The notes beneath the pieces were generated by a model, which ran no database searches, was not told the origin of the DNA, and saw only the letters and a list, made by a program, of their open reading frames with translations. This document shows, one piece after another, positions 25,441 to 36,721 of a stretch of 64,000 nt of DNA (positions are counted from its first letter, which is position 1; the number at the start of each line of letters is the position of its first letter). The stretch is from Nageia nagi (Eukaryota > Pinophyta): assembly GCA_050084985.1 (NCBI GenBank), contig JBITNC010000001.1, positions 26,784,001 to 26,848,000 on the forward strand. The letters are read 5' to 3'. The translations under genes and the position numbers were made by a program.

Positions 25441-26039
25441 CTCCATGCTCTATCACCTAGGTAATGATTGCAACAGTAAGGGATGCACTACAAATAATTG
25501 GGATGAGTGGTTGCATTGCACCATGATGCATTTTCCCATAGATGAGTTATAGGGTTACTATGCATATCCATTATTAGACCCTACAACCCTGGTTAGATTG
25601 AACATTTTTTAGGCTAATGATGTTATCCTAGAGAATCTAGGGGCATGGAGTGAGTTTCCCAAGTCCAGTGAAAAGAGGCTTGCAGTGTGGGTCTTATGAT
25701 ATCAACCTTATTTCAATGAGGATTTATGCACAAATGATGTAGACATTACAAGTTGAACCCTTACCTTATCTCTTTGCTTTCATGCATTTTTGTCGAATTA
25801 GTCGTAGGTCTAGGTTATTTTTATTTTCTTATTTGTTTTCCCTTTCATAAATGAAGTGATGTTGCTAGGATCCTAGTGTCATCATTCCATTTCTAGTGTG
25901 TCTTAGAATGAGTTTGGATGTAGTACTAAGAGCATTACCTATACCTCCCCAACTTAGTCGCAATATATTTTGCCTTAGTGAGGAAACATTAGAAGTCAAT
26001 ATCAATACCCAATAGGATGCATAGTTGATCAAAATAGGA

Positions 26040-27000
26040 GCTTGGTTAACCTTTGAAGAATGGAAAAGTTATAGCCTACTATTGAAAGATTTTTCTAATG
26101 TTTTTCCTTGGTCTTATTCTGATATGCCTAGTCTTTATCTTGATTTTATCACTCATAAACTAGTTATCAATTACAATGTTAAACATGTTCAACAAAAATA
26201 TTGAAAAATGTATCCTAAGGTTACTCTTGCCATTAAAAAGAAAATTGAAAAATATCTTACCGTTGGATTCATTATTCCCATTTATTATTCTCCTTGCATT
26301 AATAACATTGTTCCTACAACTAAGACTAATGGTGAGATAAGATGTACAAATTTCAGAGATATAATAAGGCATGTCCCAAAGATGCCTTTCCTTTTCCTAA
26401 CATTGATATGATTGTAGATTCAACAACAAGCCATGAAATTTTATCTTTCATGGATGCTTTTTTTAGCTATAATAAAATAAGAATCAATAAGGAGGATTAA
26501 CATAAGATAGCTTTTGTTACTCCTTGGGGTGCATTTTGTTGGGTGATCATGCCTTTTGGTCTAAAGAATGTAGGTGCAACTTATCAAAGAGAGATGGTGA
26601 GCATGTTCCATGATATGATTCATGAATATCTTGAGGTGTATGTTGATGATATTTTAACCAAATCCATAACCAAATATGATCATATTTCATATTTGAAAAA
26701 TATTTTTCAGAGAATGAGAGAGTACAAGTTGAAACTAAAACCTTAAAAGTGTGCATTTGGGATATCATCAGGCAAATTGCTTATTTTCCTTAAATCACAA
26801 AGAGACATTAAGGTGGATAATAAGAAAGTTACAACCATTATTGATATACCACTTCCAATAAATTTGAAATACTTGAGAAGACTTTTCAAAAAAGTACAAG
26901 TAGTCAGAAGGTTCATTGCTCTATTAGAAGATATGACAACTCCTTTTTCTCATATGTTGAAGAAATATGAGAAATTCATTTGGGATGAAAAGTGTTAAAA
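26040..27000 (+). pseudogene. Tat-type element: reverse transcriptase
   Basis: Copies element RNA into cDNA. The text begins LLLKDFSNVFPWSYSDMP, typical of the Tat lineage. The frame 26208-26411 has VGFIIPIYYSPCINNIVP and KTNGEIRCTNFRDI (fingers). The frame 26543-26746 has MPFGLKNVGATYQREMVSMF and the active site YVDD intact (VYVDDILTKS). 26777-26998 covers the thumb. A TAA replaces a Gln in the EDQHK motif near 26500, and stops separate the frames. The chromovirus copies are clearly different in sequence. Confidence 0.9.
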
Positions 27001-27415
27001 GGCTTTGGATAACATCAAAAGGTATCTTGCTAATCCTTTGGTATTAGCCTCTTATGATTCAATAAAGAGTTTATTACTTTATGTTTCAGCAACCATAAAT
27101 GCCTTAAGGGAAATGTTGGCTTAGAAAGATGAAAATAACAAGGAAAGAGCAATTGATTACATTAGTAAGACTTTGCTTGATTATGATAGAAGGTATACTC
27201 CAATAAAAAAGATGTGCTTTGTAATAGTCTTCTCAATAGAAAATTTAAGATATTACATGCTTAAAAATACAACATGTGTCATACCACAAGATGATCCACT
27301 CATATATCTCATGTCCAAGTCCTACCTATCTAGGAGAGCTATCAAATGGGTTATGTTCCTTCAAGAATTTGATTTGGTCTTCATCACTCAAAAATTTATT
27401 AAGCTATCATAGATT
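27001..27415 (+). pseudogene. Tat-type element: first RNase H
   Basis: After the thumb the sequence reads ALDNIKRYLANPLVLA, then LLLYVSATINALREMLA, equivalent to the LYL..S..A.GA.L.Q block of Tat RNase H. The frame 27173-27412 has LLDYDRRYTPIKKMCFVIVF, matching the ..E.RYT..EK.CLAL.. motif. Stops interrupt it near 27000 and 27120. Confidence 0.8.
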
Positions 27416-27465
27416 TTATTGCCAATCTCCCATAAAATGAAGTATCCTAAACATAGGAAGAGTTT

Positions 27466-27990
27466 TTGAATGAAGTGGGCAATCAAACTTCTTGCAGAGC
27501 TAGCATCATCGTTAGGATACAGCACCATTGCTCAGTTGATGAACTTGATTTTCTTGAGGTTTTCATTATCTTCAAAGAATATGATGAGTGGAAGTTGTAC
27601 ATAGATGGTTCAAAGTACATTCACAAAGCTGAGGTAGGAAATTTCCTAATCAATCCTCATGATGATGTTATCCCTATGTCTTGTTGCTTAATTTTTGATT
27701 GTAATAACAACATGGCAGAATATGAAGCTCTTATCCTAGGTATGAAGGTTGTAATACTTCTCAAAGTGAAATGGATCAAGATCTTTGGTGATTCTCAATT
27801 GATAATAAAGTAAGTGTCCAACATCTACAACACCAAGGATCTAAAGTTGCAACCATACAAAGAAATGGTTAAAAATCTCCTCATGTACTTCTTTGAGTAT
27901 CAAATTGACAACATCCCAAGAGACAACAATAGGTATGTTGATGCTATGGCTAGTGCTACTTCCCTTGCTCCTATTAACATAGAAGATGAA
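27466..27990 (+). pseudogene. Tat-type element: second, archaeal-like RNase H
   Basis: The frame 27466-27813 has WKLYIDGSKYIHKAEVGNFL, then NNNMAEYEALILGMKV and FGDSQLIIK. The next frame (27814 on) continues with IPRDNNRYVDAMA. These are the catalytic D..E..D..D blocks of the extra RNase H domain described for Tat elements (sometimes called aRNH); DGS, AEYEA and GDSQ are intact. The two frames are contiguous except for one stop (TAA at 27811). The extra domain is the diagnostic feature of the Tat branch. Confidence 0.85.
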
Positions 27991-28229
27991 CAAACCATCC
28001 TCATAATCAAAAATATTGATAAGCCTTCTCATGAGTGTGATGTTCAAAATTTTGTTCAATACCATTATTTTTCAGCTACTTATATCAATACATGTGAATG
28101 GTATCAATATGTCTTTAATTATCTTAAAAATAGTATTGTCCTTATTACTTTTGATCATAATGCTAGAAATAGGCTTAAAAAGTTATCTGTAAAACATGTC
28201 ATCATTGTTGATTTGCTATATAGAAGGTC

Positions 28230-29360
28230 TTTTGATGGTACTCTTCTTAGATTTCTAATTAGGAATGAAATAAAAATGGCAATTCATGAAGCTCATGATA
28301 GTAAATGTGGTGGTCACTTTAATGGTAAATTTGTTTATCAAAAGTTGCTTAGACTAGGTTATAATTGGCCTACTATGCTTGAAGATTGTGAATTTCATGT
28401 TAGAAAATGTGAGAAATATCAAAAGAATGCTAGGATTCAACCTTCTTCTTCTCATGATTTATATTCTATTGTAAATACTTGTCCATTTTCTATTTGGGGC
28501 ACTTGATTTTTTGGCAAAATTAACCTTGTTTCAAGAGGTGAACATAATTTTATCATCACAGCTACAAAGTACTTCACTAAATGGGTGGAGGCCATACCTA
28601 TAAAGTTAGCAAAGAAAGGTAAAATTATTGATTTTCTTGTTGAATATATCATTTAAAGATATGGTATGCCTTTTAAGTTATTTATGGATAATGGTACTAA
28701 CTTTAGAGGTAATGAAATTAAATATTTTTGTGCAAAATATCATATTTAAAGGAAATTCTCTTTTTTTTTATTATCATCAAGGCAATGGTCAAGCTAAAGC
28801 ATCAAACAAGGTCATTAAGAGTATCCTATCTAAAAATGTTACACAACATGGTAAGATTGGCATGAATAACTCCCTTATGCTTTGTGGGCCTATAAGACTA
28901 GAATTAAGACTTTTGTAGGTGCCACTCCCTTTTCCCTCATGTATGGAGATGAAGTTATGGTCCCATTAGAGCTAGAAATCCCATCACTTTGTGTGTCTTT
29001 ATATGGTCTCATCCTTGATGAAAATAGATAGAATGTTAGGTTACCCCAACTAGAGGTCTTAGATGAGAAGAGGGTTAATGCTTTAGAAGACCTTCATGCT
29101 TATCATTCTTGCATCCAACGAGCCTATACAAAAAATATCATTCCTAAATATTTTAAGGTAGGTGACCTTGTATTAAAAGAGAATCTTGCCAACACTAAAT
29201 CACTTGAAAATGAAAAGAAAGGTAAGTTTGAACCTAACTAGATTGGTCCTTACATTGTCATTGCAATATTAGAAAAGGTGCATATAAACTATCCATAATT
29301 GAAGGTAAAGAAAAATGTAATCCAATTAATGTTTTGTATTTGAAAAAGTTTTATTTCTAA
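28230..29360 (+). pseudogene. Tat-type element: integrase and pol end
   Basis: The zinc finger reads HEAHDSKCGGHF with later FHVRKCEKYQK (HHCC). The core has LDFFGKINLV in a shifted frame, KLFMDNGTNF with the second Asp, and YHQGNGQAKASNK, where the catalytic Glu (GQAEA) has become Lys through one G-to-A change. Then come LWAYKTRIKT, TPFSLMYGDEVMVPLE and the C-terminal FKVGDLVLKEN. Translation ends NPINVLYLKKFYF, the usual close of Tat pol. One or more frameshifts and several TAG/TAA stops make it inactive. Confidence 0.88.
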
Positions 29361-30861
29361 CATCTCATTTTTGTGTATAAATATCTTTTCATATTTCTAG
29401 ATACTAACATTGTAGGTAAATCAAAGCAAAAATTTAGCACCATCACTATGTTCCTAGCAATATCGATTGTATTCAGTGAAATCCATATCAAGGTAAAATA
29501 ACAAAGAGGTAATTTGTACATTTATTTATCTCTTTTTTGTCATAAATTTTTTTTCTATCATACATATCTCTTATCAATTGTATATCATTTGAATCCTTTA
29601 TAAGGAAGGGTCATTCTTGTCAAAAATCCATGGAAATATGGTGGCTTAGGGTAACCAAGTTGGTCACTCTTATCATTTGACTCCTTTGTAAGGAAGCATC
29701 ATTCTTGTCCAAAATTCATAGTATCATGGTGGCTTGGGAAATTGATATGGTCAACTTAAATTGGTAATCTCTCTTCATCATTCTTAGTGGGTAAGTCACC
29801 AAGAATAGGTTTGCATTCTTCTCACTTATCATTTTATCCATATCATATTTATATTTGAGATATCTTATACATGCAACATTTTTTATCTAATCTCTTTGCA
29901 GGTTCCTTGTTCTTTTCCTTAGATTACTCCTATGATGAGAGGTTCATCATACCATAACCAAGCCAAAGAGGGGTTATAACAAAGCAGAAAAATTGGGGCA
30001 TCTAAAGTTGCCACCATAAGACTCTTATCAAGGAATATTCTTTAGCACTTATTTATTTTTTAATATATTTTGAATTATGTTTTGATTTTCTTTCAAAGCA
30101 TCAAATCGCATTCAAATTAGGGCATTTTTTAAAACCTAAAAAGGAATTTTAATTTAATTAAAATGCCTTTTTTAGTTATTTGAAATGATTTATTTAATTT
30201 ACTAAATAAATGTCTTTATCAATGTGTACTCTTCTCTACCTTTAAATGTTTTATGGTAACTGGTTGGCCAACATCACAATAAGCCCAAGGAGGAGCCTTA
30301 GCACTCTACTTGTTACCTATAAAGGTGGAAGGGTGTGCATGATCATTTATCTAACGTGATCTTGCATAATCTTGAATCCTTGATAGGTAGCAATTACTTG
30401 TATCATTATTGGTTGGCGTTTCTTAACATCGCCTATCAATTTTGGAAATTGTTATACTTTAAGCTCTTCACATTCCTACTATCTTTTACTCATATATGTA
30501 TGATTATTATGTGAAACAAAGGTAAGATGATGACATCAAGCTAAGGGCGAGGCTAAACTAGAAAGGTAGCTAAGTGTCATCATTAGGTTCCTAGCATCAT
30601 CATTGGGTTGAGACTAGATATTGGGCTCCCTTCTTCAAAGAGGCTCATCATTCATCCCCTTTCATTCAAATATCACCTTCAATTGTTATCATAGGTAAAG
30701 TACAAGTTTGTATCTTTTGTTTTTCAATTTTAATAAGTTAAGGTTGAATAGATCATTATCATCACTTGTATCTTTTCATTTCTATAATTTCATGGTTGAA
30801 TTGGTTAATTAAATATTCTCTAAATAACACTAATTTAATTATAAAAAAATATAATAGCTAT
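29361..30861 (+). other. Region 3' of the Tat-type pol; LTR boundary uncertain
   Basis: Tat elements have a long untranslated stretch between pol and the 3' LTR, which fits. It holds a direct duplication (29586-29761) and a palindrome (30138-30173). A purine-rich run before GGGGCATC near 29985-30000 could be the polypurine tract, but no second LTR copy is available to verify it. At about 30862 it gives way abruptly to chromovirus E2 coding sequence. Confidence 0.5.
29586..29761 (+). repeat. Tandem duplication, 88-bp unit
   Basis: Units 29586-29673 and 29674-29761 share CATTTGA(A/C)TCCTTT, AAGGAAG, TCATTCTTGTC and ATGGTGGCTT in the same order. Tandem repeats just after pol are a known habit of Tat elements and can seed satellite DNA. 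Confidence 0.75.
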
Positions 30862-31121
30862 AGAAAGCTTTTACTTTAGGATCACAAAAGATTTCTCATA
30901 TTTTTTGTTCACTTGAACATCTTATTCTTTTTTAAGGCTAGTGATGGGATTGGCTATTTTTTAGAAATCCTTGAAAAACCTCCAATAATATCTAGCTAAC
31001 CCCATAAAAATTATTATCTCAATCACATTTATTGATGGAGGATAACTCATTATTTCTTCCACTTTCTTAGGATAAACTTATATTCCATTTGCAGAGACTA
31101 TATGGCCTAAATACTATATTT
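30862..31121 (-). pseudogene. Chromovirus E2, reverse transcriptase/RNase H fragment
   Basis: Aligns with 5865-6112 of E1. Minus-strand translation contains LGHIVSANGI, PKKVEEIMSYPPSI and FMGLARYYWRFFKDF, the thumb/connection text of Ty3/gypsy elements, then KIANPITSLKK. The E1-equivalent sequence that should follow on the right (6113 onwards) is found at 56745 and beyond, so this is the displaced 3' half of E2. RNase H remainder, integrase and 3' LTR are missing on the left. Confidence 0.85.
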
Positions 31122-31126
31122 GTGAA
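31122..31126. repeat. Probable left target-site duplication (GTGAA)
   Basis: GTGAA immediately precedes the LTR start TGTAGATTCC. The partner at 56740-56744 is ATAAA, which differs by two G-to-A transitions. Confidence 0.55.
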
Positions 31127-31816
31127 TGTAGATTCCTAAAAATGATTTATTATTTATTTAATAAATCATATTTAATGCATTAAATGATTAAAAGGTAATG
31201 ATGTATAAATCAAGATAAAATGTTATTATATTGCAATACCATGTGCTAAGGCCAATGTAATATCATATAACATGGTTTATATTTTAATTTATCTTAAATA
31301 TTGAAATGATTTTTGTTATTTCTATATGTTGATCTCACTCCTTTCAATTTTCTTACAAGTTATAAGTATGGGAGGTGAAGGTTGGCATCCCTATTAGATC
31401 CCTCTGATAGGTGGTTATCACAAACATTATACCAAAGGTGTCTCTTGATGTAAACTATCTTGAGAAATTTGTTATACTCTCTTAGCTCTATTATCTCTCT
31501 TGCATGCAACATAAAACTACCATTCTTTTGCCATCAATTATGTGCCATTTCTACATAGCTAGTAGCATGCACCTTCTAGATCGGAAGGTCCATATTTCAA
31601 GGAATGACTCATGAAACCATTCTCGAGAATATCTATTATGATCTCATCTAAATTATGATCATGATCTTCCAAAGATTCATTGTTATCTACTTTTGAGGAT
31701 TGTACACACACTTCATATCAGGTGCATGCTTTTCAAGTATATTGGTTGCAATCTGATATAGTATTTATTGTATATTCAATTGTATATTGTAGATCATTTA
31801 TTTAATTATGTTTATT
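31127..31816 (+). mobile_element. Gag-only family: outer left LTR (plus)
   Basis: Starts TGTAGATTCCTAAAAATGA and follows the family LTR (copies at 46712, 51475, 56022) through the AACATGGTTTATATTTTAA and CTTCATATCAGGTGCATGC blocks. It stops about 25 bp short of its normal end, in TTTAATTATGTTTATT, where it is joined to the inverted element. Confidence 0.85.
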
Positions 31817-31835
31817 AATATCAGGTTCATCAAAA
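31817..31835 (-). other. Primer-binding-side remnant of inverted element A
   Basis: On the minus strand reads TTTTGATGAACCTGATATT, like the bases that follow the LTR end in the other copies (for example 52183 on). It is the only sequence between the two opposed LTRs. The primer tRNA is not one I recognise. Confidence 0.6.
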
Positions 31836-32471
31836 TGTAGACTCTAAATTATGTAAAATACAAATAAACATAATTAAATGAAAAGTCTACAATATATAAT
31901 TAAATATACAAAAATACTATATCAGATCACAATAGATATACAAGAAAAGTGTGCACCTGATATGAAGTGTGTTTACAATCCTCAAAAGCATATAGCAATG
32001 AGTCTCTAAAGGATTGCAATCAAACTTAAAATGAGCTCATAATGAATATTCACTAGAATGAAACCATGAGCTATCCTCCAAAATATAGACCTCTTGATCT
32101 AAAAAGCGCATGCCACTAACTATGTAGAAGTGGTACATCACTAACGTCATAGGAATGCTCATTTCATGTTATGCATAAGAGAGATATATTTCAAAGCTCA
32201 AAGTATAACAAATTCTCAAAGATAGGTGGCATCAAGAGATAGCATTTGTTCAATGTTGACAACCACCTATCAGAGAGATCCAATAGGGATGTCAACCTTC
32301 ACCTCCCATATTTATAACTTGCAAGGAAATAGAAAGGAGTGAGGTAAACATATAGAAATAACAATAATCATTTTAATATTCAAGATAACTTAAAATATAA
32401 ACCATGGTATATGATATTACATTGGCCATAGCACATGGTATTGCAATATAATAGCATTTATATTGATTTAT
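31836..32471 (-). mobile_element. Gag-only family: inverted LTR (minus), 5' end deleted
   Basis: Reverse complement of the family LTR: minus strand ends in AGAGTCTACA at 31836, and homology runs to ATAAATCAATATAAATGCTA near 32450-32471. Roughly the first 90 bases of the LTR and the polypurine tract are missing. Together with 31127-31816 it forms a long inverted repeat. Confidence 0.85.
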
Positions 32472-32485
32472 AGCACATGGTATTG

Positions 32486-35400
32486 TGACAAACAATTCAT
32501 ATTCTATGAAGAGTAAGCACATGGGTTCTTTGTAATACCCCATGCTTATAATATCCATGATTTGTAGACTACTATGATAGACAACTTATAGTCTATAAAT
32601 TCCCATTCAATGACTCACAATGGTGATGTCCTATAACAATACAATAGTTGCTCATGGGAAGACCATGGCTGTGAAACAATTGTTAATATCTCAACAAAAA
32701 ATTATATTCAATTTCTATCAATGCACCATACATTCAATTATTCATTGGCCTTTCATTATAACATTTCAATTTGCATGAGTTTTAAATATAGATCCACACC
32801 ATTGGCAACGTGGTATACCTAAAATTTTAGAATCATGTTTTCAACAATTTTGATCCTCATCCATAAAACATTACACACATATGAAAGAATCAAATAAATA
32901 GAAAGATATTCAATAAAATTCCAATATGCCCCATTTAAAATGATTTATAGCAATTGCGCACCATTTGCAGTGTGATATTTTTAATATCAAGTGCAAAAAT
33001 TTGAAAGATATTCAATTAATGATCATGTATATCATTTGCCCGTGTTTTGTAAATAAAATAACATTATCATTTGCCATAAAAGTTTCAAGATAAAATATGA
33101 ACTAGCAATTTTTGACTATCTATTCAATATGCTTATGCAATAGTCATCAAAGAATCCATTCAATTGACATTAAAAAATGACCATTTAAATATGCAATATT
33201 TCATATACAATGCCATAATGCTACATTATACCATATTTTCAATGATACAATGATGGTCTTGAATTTCACTAGTAAAACATGCATTTTATTTGAAATAGCA
33301 ATGATAAGAATATCTTATCCAATGTTCACTTTTCATACCAGTATTTAAAGAAGTAATAGTGGTCTTAATTCATCAATGACAATTTTACAATGAATATCAT
33401 AACCAATAGCAAAACATGTGAGGTGATATACTTTACCTTTATGCCCCATGAATGGGCAATTTTGCACTTTGCAATTTTGAATTTTTTAAAATCTGATTTT
33501 TGTCATGCCCCCAGTTAAAACTAAAATTGCTCTCATCTAAAACTAAACTACCCCTAGTTGAAACAAAAATTGCCCCCAGCTGAGACTATATCAATTTTTT
33601 AATTTCTCCCTTATTTATTTATTTATTTTATTTTTATAAAATGAAACTAATATAGTATGCAATGACTAGACATATGACTACCCTATATATGGGGCATTTG
33701 ATTAGCATGGCAAATATAAGAAACTTGAAAAGAGATAAAGAAATCATTTAATGAAAGAAGAAGCCTTAATGAAATGATGACGATGAAAAGATGGAAAGAG
33801 AAGATAAGAAGCAAAAGGACATGATTGAAAAGATGAAGATGTGAAGATAGCATGATTAAAAACTTGATACAATTTACCATGGTAATCAAATGCATGCAAT
33901 GTACTAACTTATGATATGCAACCTATATGAAATGCATCCCATGTGATATGCAAAATTAGAAACTATAGCACATTTGGGGTGGTGGAACCCCCATAATGTT
34001 AGCACATTTTACTAGGAAAAATGGAATTTATTTGCCTAGATTGTCCTCTATATTTTCCAAACCTTGAACTACTACTCTCTTGAGAAGATCATTATATTCA
34101 AGTTATATTTCTAGAGGACTTTTATTGAAGTCTTGTAAATGCTTATTAAGGAGTGCAATCTTAAATTGACACTTTTCAAAAGATCAATCTTTCTATTTTC
34201 TATATTATTGTAACTAAAGCTCAATCGAATTTGTCTAAACTAACAATTTATCTATGTTTTCCTTATCAGTTTGATGTACAAAATAAGAACCATCATTACC
34301 ATTATTATTTTCACATCATTAGTGACATTCAAAAAGTATAACATGTCACTAAAGGTGTGCTTCCTCATCACAGTTGTCTTGAAATTTCATAATTCTATTT
34401 TCAATCCTTGAATCTAAAGCATGCTGAGGGAGCTAATATTTACCCTATGCAATCATGTCTAACATTATAGCCTTCAAATCATGATAAAAATTTATAGCAT
34501 GACCCTTTCCTTGATGATAAGTGCAATAAGCATTCTTGTTTCCCATTGAAATATTATTGTTTATTGTGCTTATTTCTAATGATATCTTTAGATCTCTTTT
34601 CATTAGATCCCTCATAATAAGCCTTGGCTAATGTCCCACCAAGTATGTCAAAGTTGGGGGCCCCTTGACTAGGTGGTGGGGAATAATTTTGACCATCTTG
34701 TTTAGGTTTTTCTATAGTGTGAGCATCCTGTGTTTTCAAAGTTTCATGAGATGTTACTTTTTTCACACATTATTTCAATTTTGTTTCAATTTGAGGTTTA
34801 GGTTGTGGTTTTGGTTGAGGTTTAGGTTGTTTTGGTTATGGTTTCAGGGGAGAAGGTGTTTGATTTTGTTGCTTTTGTACAATTTCCTTCTCAAACTTTT
34901 GTATACAATATTGCCTAGCATATGGATCTTCTAACAATTTATCTAATTATTTTCTCAAAAATGCATGATATTTTTCTTTCAATTCAAGATCATTATAAAT
35001 GTCAAACGTCAAAGAAAGATTATATAACATATGATCTTTAATTTTCTAAAATTTATCTTGAGGTATCAAATTTTCAAATGTAATATTATACAGTTCAAAG
35101 TCATCCATAGCCATTTCTTGTTTAGGAGGAAGTGCAAATAAATCACTTATCCCATTCAAAAATTCAAACAAACCATTTTGAGATGCAATGTCCAAGATAA
35201 AATGCAAGCAAATACAAAAGACATTTTTATATGAAAACTTCAAGAAATATTTTTTTATTTTTATGTAAGAGTTTTTTTATTAAAAATCAAAACCCCTTAT
35301 AGCAAAAAGTGGGTGGAGTTTAGCATACCCCATATGAGTTCAAACTAAATATAGTTAGGAAATCAACAAAATGGGTCATTACATCCCTCGATACAATAGA

Positions 35401-36130
35401 TAGAATAAAAATGAGCCATTAGAGAACACAAGAAGCTATAAATAACTAGTCAAGGTCACCAGAACAATAAAATACCAATGGCTAACTAACACATATCACT
35501 TTGTATTGTATGAGGGGCATGGAGGAGTGTGCCTAGTTATCAAGTGGTGTGTTGCTCTAGACTGATTGAGTTTCCAATTATCTCTATCAAGAAGGGGATC
35601 CATTCACCTCAGGGTGCATTAACTTCAACCATTATCTATCTAGCACCAACTTCAAGAAATCTTGATAAACATGCATGCAAAAAGCTCTAATTAATCTCAA
35701 GAAGTTGCCTACTATGATAACCTATGGTTTTGGCAAGTTTTACCATGAAACAAATCACCAAATAGTTGCAAAATATTTTCAAAATTTATGATTTTCAAAT
35801 ATGACATTTTCTTCAAAAATATTTTCAAAATCACTCAAAATATTAAAATTTAGACCTAGAAAGATCAGAAAAACTTCCCAATTATATTTTTCTATGGTTT
35901 GGACAAAGTTTTCTAATGCTAGATCCCACCAAATTGAAAAAAATAACCTCCAAAATTTAGGTTTTTCCACAATGACATTTTTTAGAATTTTTTTAAGCAA
36001 TAAAATTATTTAAATTTAGATAAAATTAACTCAACCAAAAATAAAACAAAATGAAGAGTTTTTCCTTCAATATTCTTTAAAAAAAGCGATGTCCTAAAAT
36101 AAAAAATTCTAGGGTTTGTAAGATCAATCA
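32486..36130 (-). mobile_element. Gag-only element A, internal region (minus)
   Basis: Runs on the minus strand from the primer-binding side at 36130 to a 3' tail at 32486. It shares its order with internal B and C: leader with AACCCTAGAATTTTT, gag remnant, then the AT-rich tail with a TAGACTA hairpin (about 32565-32600) and CCATGGTCTTCCCATGAGCA. Around 430-500 bp of tail before the LTR has been deleted. Confidence 0.8.
33963..35195 (-). pseudogene. Gag-like protein of element A, degraded
   Basis: Homologous to the gag of copies B and C. The start codon is TTG here where C has ATG. It reads DIASQNGLFEFLNGISDLFA, then jumps from KQEM directly to AMDDFELYNITFENL; the acidic block of about 70 residues present in B and C is deleted. 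34766-34554 continues with PPPSQGAPNFDILGGTLAKA. A C.YH..KGHA...C zinc-finger-like motif can be read near 34490-34545. The protein is closed near 33963 after the MGVPPP motif. Several stops. Confidence 0.75.
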
Positions 36131-36142
36131 GGTTCACCAAAA

Positions 36143-36405
36143 TGTCAACCCTAAATTATGCAAAATATGAATAAACATAATTAAATATATGGTCTACAAT
36201 ATATAATTAAATATACAGTAGACATTATATCAGATTGTAATAGATATACATGAAAAGTGTGCACCTGATATGAAGTGTGTGTTCTAAAATGGTTCCATGA
36301 GTCATTCCCTAAAATCTAGAGTTCCTAATCTAGAAGGTGCATGTCACTAGCTATGTAGGAATGGCACACCACTGATGATGTAGGAATGGCAATTTTATAT
36401 TGTAA
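36143..36405 (-). mobile_element. Gag-only element A: 5' LTR fragment (minus)
   Basis: Collinear with 31836-32185 (minus), beginning after the GGTTCACCAAAA primer-side sequence and including AAGTGTGCACCTGATATGAA. Homology stops at about 36405. Sequence 36406-36490 is unassigned, and the rest of the LTR does not reappear beyond the copia element. Confidence 0.75.
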
Positions 36406-36551
36406 ATTTAGGTCTACTTGCCTCAAACCAGTTATGATAAGTTAGAGAACAAGTCAGAGGATCCATGCTAAATCAGCAAGGGATCACCTGTGTTGGAATG
36501 TATAATGCATTATTGTAAAGGTTATGTAATAATCTTCTATGTAAGTTCACT

Positions 36552-36586
36552 AATACTTAAGGGTATCATTTGATACCTTAAGTATT
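36552..36586. promoter_or_regulatory. Hairpin in the copia LTR
   Basis: Arms AATACTTAAGGGTATC and GATACCTTAAGTATT are reverse complements apart from one bulged G, with a short loop. The same structure is unchanged at 44499-44533 in the other LTR. Confidence 0.75.
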
Positions 36587-36711
36587 TAAGTAAATATGAT
36601 AATGTAACTTATCCTACACTCCATGTTATGAGCATGCCCCTTAGGTAAAAGGATTTGCATGTCATGCTTTTGTACATTCAATAAAAGGGTGATCCAAAGA
36701 GGGATTTTGGC

Positions 36712-36721
36712 CTATAAATAG
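36712..36721 (+). promoter_or_regulatory. TATA box of the copia 5' LTR
   Basis: CTATAAATAG, followed by AAGGCTCCCTCTTT, as in the other LTR at 44659-44668. It would start plus-strand transcription a few tens of bases downstream. Confidence 0.7.

Noticed and set aside
34665-34934. 89-codon plus-strand frame with aromatic repeats
   Set aside because: Antisense shadow of the Pro/Gln-rich linker in gag of element A.
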